Made by a program: the position numbers and the translations under genes. From Pelagilacustribacter sp045567335 (GTDB lineage Bacteria; Pseudomonadota; Alphaproteobacteria; Pelagibacterales; Pelagibacteraceae), in NCBI GenBank assembly GCA_045567335.1, contig JBJLCZ010000002.1, positions 1-64,000 on the forward strand: a stretch of DNA of 64,000 bases. The letters run 5' to 3'. Under the pieces are notes generated by a model that did not search any database, was not told the DNA's origin, and worked only from the letters and a program-made list of their open reading frames with translations. Below are positions 61,853 to 64,000 of the stretch, in pieces. Each line of letters opens with the position of its first letter. The stretch's first letter is position 1.

Positions 61853-62833
61853 ATGTCAAAAATTGCTCTAATAACTGGAATTACTGGCCAAGATGGTTCT
61901 TATCTAGCAGAGCTATTACTTGAGAAAAAATACCAAGTCCATGGAATAGTAAGGGAAGAGTTTAATAAAGATGACAAAAAAAATTGGAGGATAAAGCATT
62001 TAATAAAAGATTTAAAATTACATTTAGTTTCATTAGAAAATCACGAAAAAATAAAAAAAACTATTAAAGATATTTTGCCAGATGAAGTATATCACTTAGC
62101 TGCTCAGGCATATGATGGACACTCATTCGATAATGAAATTTATACTTTTAAAATTAATTTAAATGCAACTCATTATATTATTTCTTCTGTAAGGGAAATT
62201 AATGAAAACGCAAAATTTTTTTTTGCTGGGTCTTCTGAAATGTATGGTAGTAAAAATAATGCCCCTATAGATGAATTTACTATTTTTGAACCTAAATCTG
62301 CATATGGTGTTGCTAAAGTTGCTGCTCATAACCTAATTCAAAATTATAGAAATTCTTTCAAAATGTACGCAAATACAGGAATTCTTTTTAATCATGAATC
62401 GCCAAGAAGAGACATTCGATTTGTAACAAGAAAAATTTCAAATGCAGTAGCTAAAATAAAAAAAGGTTTACAAAAAAATCTTCAACTAGGAAATATTGAA
62501 GCAAAACGTGATTGGGGACATGCTAAAGATTATGTTGAAGCCATGTGGCTCATGAACCAACAAAAAAAACCAAATGACTTTATTATAGGCACTGGTGTTT
62601 TAAATAGTGTTAAAGATTTTGCTGAAAAAGCTTTTAAATATGTTGGTCTAAATTATAATGACTATATTATAATAGACGCAAGTTTAAAAAGGAAGCAGGA
62701 CATAGGTGGTAGAATAGCAAATAGTTCTAAAATAATTAATACACTAAATTGGAAACCAAAAATAGATTTTGAAACTTTAGTTGCAGATATGGTTGAATAT
62801 GATCTAAAGTTAATTGAGGATAATAATTCATGA
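61853..62833 (+). CDS. GDP-mannose 4,6-dehydratase family protein
   Basis: The 326-residue short-chain dehydrogenase has LITGITGQDGSYLAELLLEK at the start, typical of GMD, with the active-site Ser/Glu in AGSSEMYG near residue 127 and Tyr151/Lys155 in SAYGVAKVAAHN. NHESPRRDIRFVTRKIS near residue 183 and LGNIEAKRDWGHAKDYVEAMWLM near residue 218 bind the GDP-mannose and NADP. It should yield GDP-4-keto-6-deoxymannose. The next gene, overlapping by four bases (ATGA), is a 3-dehydratase that uses exactly that product in colitose synthesis. Confidence 0.88.
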   Translation: MSKIALITGITGQDGSYLAELLLEKKYQVHGIVREEFNKDDKKNWRIKHLIKDLKLHLVSLENHEKIKKTIKDILPDEVYHLAAQAYDGHSFDNEIYTFKINLNATHYIISSVREINENAKFFFAGSSEMYGSKNNAPIDEFTIFEPKSAYGVAKVAAHNLIQNYRNSFKMYANTGILFNHESPRRDIRFVTRKISNAVAKIKKGLQKNLQLGNIEAKRDWGHAKDYVEAMWLMNQQKKPNDFIIGTGVLNSVKDFAEKAFKYVGLNYNDYIIIDASLKRKQDIGGRIANSSKIINTLNWKPKIDFETLVADMVEYDLKLIEDNNS

Positions 62834-64000
62834 ATAAACTAGAAGTTAGTATTGTTAAAAAATTAATTAAAAAAAATACTAAAAAAAATAAATTTAAAAA
62901 AAATTATTACCCTTTAGTAAATGAAGCATTTACTACCAAAGATATTGTTTCAGGTATTAAAGTTTTGCTTAAAGGTAAAATCACGATGTCCAAAGTAACA
63001 AAAAAATTTGAAAATGAATTTGCTAAATACTTAGGAGTAAAGTATGCATTAATGGTAAATTCAGGATCTTCAGCAAATCTTTTAGCTCTTTTCGCATTAA
63101 TAAATCCAAAAAATAAAAATAAATTAGTAAAAGGGGATGAGTGTCTTGTGCCCGCGCTATGTTGGTCAACATCTTTGTGGCCAATTGTTCAAGCAGGTCT
63201 TAAACCTAAATTTGTTGATGTAGATACAAAAACATTTAATTTTAATATTAAAGATTTAGAAAAAAAATTAACAAAAAAAACAAAAGCTATTCTAGCAGTT
63301 CATGTTTTAGGTAATTCGACAAATATGGATAAATTAAATAAAATAATAAAAAAAAATAAATTACATTTGATAGAAGACACCTGTGAATCATTAGGTTCAA
63401 AATATAATGGTAAATACTTAGGAACTTTTGGGAAGTATGGCACCTATTCTTTTTATGTTTCACATCAAATAAGTGCTGGAGAAGGCGGAATGATTGTTTG
63501 TAATGACTATAAAGATTTCGAAATAATCCATTCATTAAGAGCGCATGGTTGGGATAGAGGTTTAAAAAATAAATCAAATAATGATTTTAATTTTATAAAC
63601 TCTGGATTTAATGTAAGGCCAATGGATATAACAGCTGCTATTGGTTTAAATCAATTTAAAAGACTGAATGCAATGAAATCAATGCGGGAAAAAAATAGAA
63701 ATAAAATAATTTATTCCATAAAAAAATCAAACTATTGGAAAAATCAATTAACATTTTTAAATCCTGTAAATAAATTAAAGCCAAGTTGGTTTGGTTTACC
63801 AATATTAATTGACAAAAAATTTGTTAAAATTAAAAAGAAATATTTAAATTATTTAAATAAGAATGGTATAGAAACACGTCCAATTATTAGTGGTAATTTT
63901 TTAAATCAACCAAGTATTAAGCTATATAAACTTAACAGTAAAAAAGAAGTGTTTAAAAATGCTCAAGAAATTGAAGACAGAGGTTTTTTCATTGGTTTAC
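62830..64000 (+). CDS. ColD-like PLP/PMP-dependent 3-dehydratase, cut by window edge
   Basis: The frame starts at the ATG overlapping the previous stop and is open to the edge (390 codons). It is a DegT/ColD-fold protein: KYALMVNSGSSANLLAL near residue 71, CWSTSLWPIVQAGLKP near residue 111 and LIEDTCESLGS near residue 180 (Asp183 contacts the cofactor nitrogen). At the cofactor lysine position it has His212 (SFYVSHQISAGEGG). This Lys-to-His change defines the sugar 3-dehydratases ColD and E1/RfbH rather than aminotransferases. RAHGWDRG and GIETRPIISGNFLNQP match ColD. With the GDP-mannose dehydratase next door, it likely makes GDP-4-keto-3,6-dideoxymannose. Confidence 0.85.
   Translation, partial: MNKLEVSIVKKLIKKNTKKNKFKKNYYPLVNEAFTTKDIVSGIKVLLKGKITMSKVTKKFENEFAKYLGVKYALMVNSGSSANLLALFALINPKNKNKLVKGDECLVPALCWSTSLWPIVQAGLKPKFVDVDTKTFNFNIKDLEKKLTKKTKAILAVHVLGNSTNMDKLNKIIKKNKLHLIEDTCESLGSKYNGKYLGTFGKYGTYSFYVSHQISAGEGGMIVCNDYKDFEIIHSLRAHGWDRGLKNKSNNDFNFINSGFNVRPMDITAAIGLNQFKRLNAMKSMREKNRNKIIYSIKKSNYWKNQLTFLNPVNKLKPSWFGLPILIDKKFVKIKKKYLNYLNKNGIETRPIISGNFLNQPSIKLYKLNSKKEVFKNAQEIEDRGFFIGL

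Noticed and set aside
63287..63577. Reverse-strand 96-residue reading frame
   Set aside because: It lies wholly inside the strongly supported ColD-like gene on the forward strand and shows no motif; it is a shadow frame.
1..64000. CRISPR arrays, insertion sequences, rRNA genes and riboswitches
   Set aside because: No regularly spaced repeats, transposase or integrase frames, rRNA segments or recognisable riboswitch cores were seen on either strand.
62830..64000. Ordinary DegT/DnrJ aminotransferase
   Set aside because: The cofactor lysine is replaced by His212, which is the mark of 3-dehydratases of the ColD/E1 type.

Overview
The window is AT-rich, very compactly coded DNA. It carries single-copy housekeeping genes of alphaproteobacterial type: rpsD, class II DAHP synthase, a monothiol glutaredoxin next to a BolA protein, class I ribonucleotide reductase, omega, and a TRAP transporter. 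Most neighbouring genes overlap by 1 to 20 bases or are separated by a few bases. Low GC, tiny spacers, single-copy pathways and a large surface-polysaccharide region together suggest a streamlined marine alphaproteobacterium of the SAR11 (Pelagibacterales) type. This placement is inferred from gene content and base composition; there is no rRNA gene here to prove it.

Region by region. Positions 1-5300 look like an accessory pocket: a cut-off membrane/coiled-coil protein, a secreted thermonuclease-like protein, a broken 5' half of a tRNA-Leu gene beside short direct repeats (a likely old integration junction), a protein resembling the C-terminal domain of dimethylformamidase, and two glycosyltransferases. 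Positions 5325-13326 hold a CinA-type protein and, facing away from it, a forward run sfsA-map-purB-purC-purS-purQ-purL-bolA-grxD. Positions 13323-22963 are a reverse run of core genes: a methyltransferase, rpsD, a TrmJ-like methylase, cimA, cysS, nadE, aroF class II, glmS and a half-length GlmU. Positions 23033-26352 go forward with gph, a LysE exporter, prpB and prpC. nrdA-nrdB (reverse) and a phosphohexomutase (forward) follow.

Positions 31356-37380 are one reverse run: TRAP transporter dctP-dctQ-dctM, dusA, a TauE/SafE permease and a frameshifted malonyl-CoA decarboxylase. A family III CoA-transferase is transcribed away from it, and together these suggest uptake and breakdown of a small dicarboxylate. 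rpoZ, an MFS carrier, a hydroxyisobutyrate-dehydrogenase-like enzyme, a PNPOx-like protein and a gamma carbonic anhydrase bring the core part to 42396.

From 42439 to the right edge the window is mostly surface-polysaccharide genes: glycosyltransferases of families 2, 4, 9 and 61 and DUF4422; dTDP-glucose genes rfbA/rfbB; a GDP-mannose 4,6-dehydratase; and a ColD-type 3-dehydratase that runs off the edge. Two coherent modules are embedded in it. One (44903-50003) makes spermidine from a fused AdoMet decarboxylase/aminopropyltransferase and recycles the by-product methylthioadenosine through MtnP, MtnA, a FucA-like aldolase and Apt. It includes an unlisted 34-residue ORF coupled to its neighbours on both sides. 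The other (54874-58397) is a DUF4956-CotH-VTC trio, a candidate system for making or attaching a phosphate-containing surface polymer. An elongator tRNA-Met lies directly downstream of this trio.
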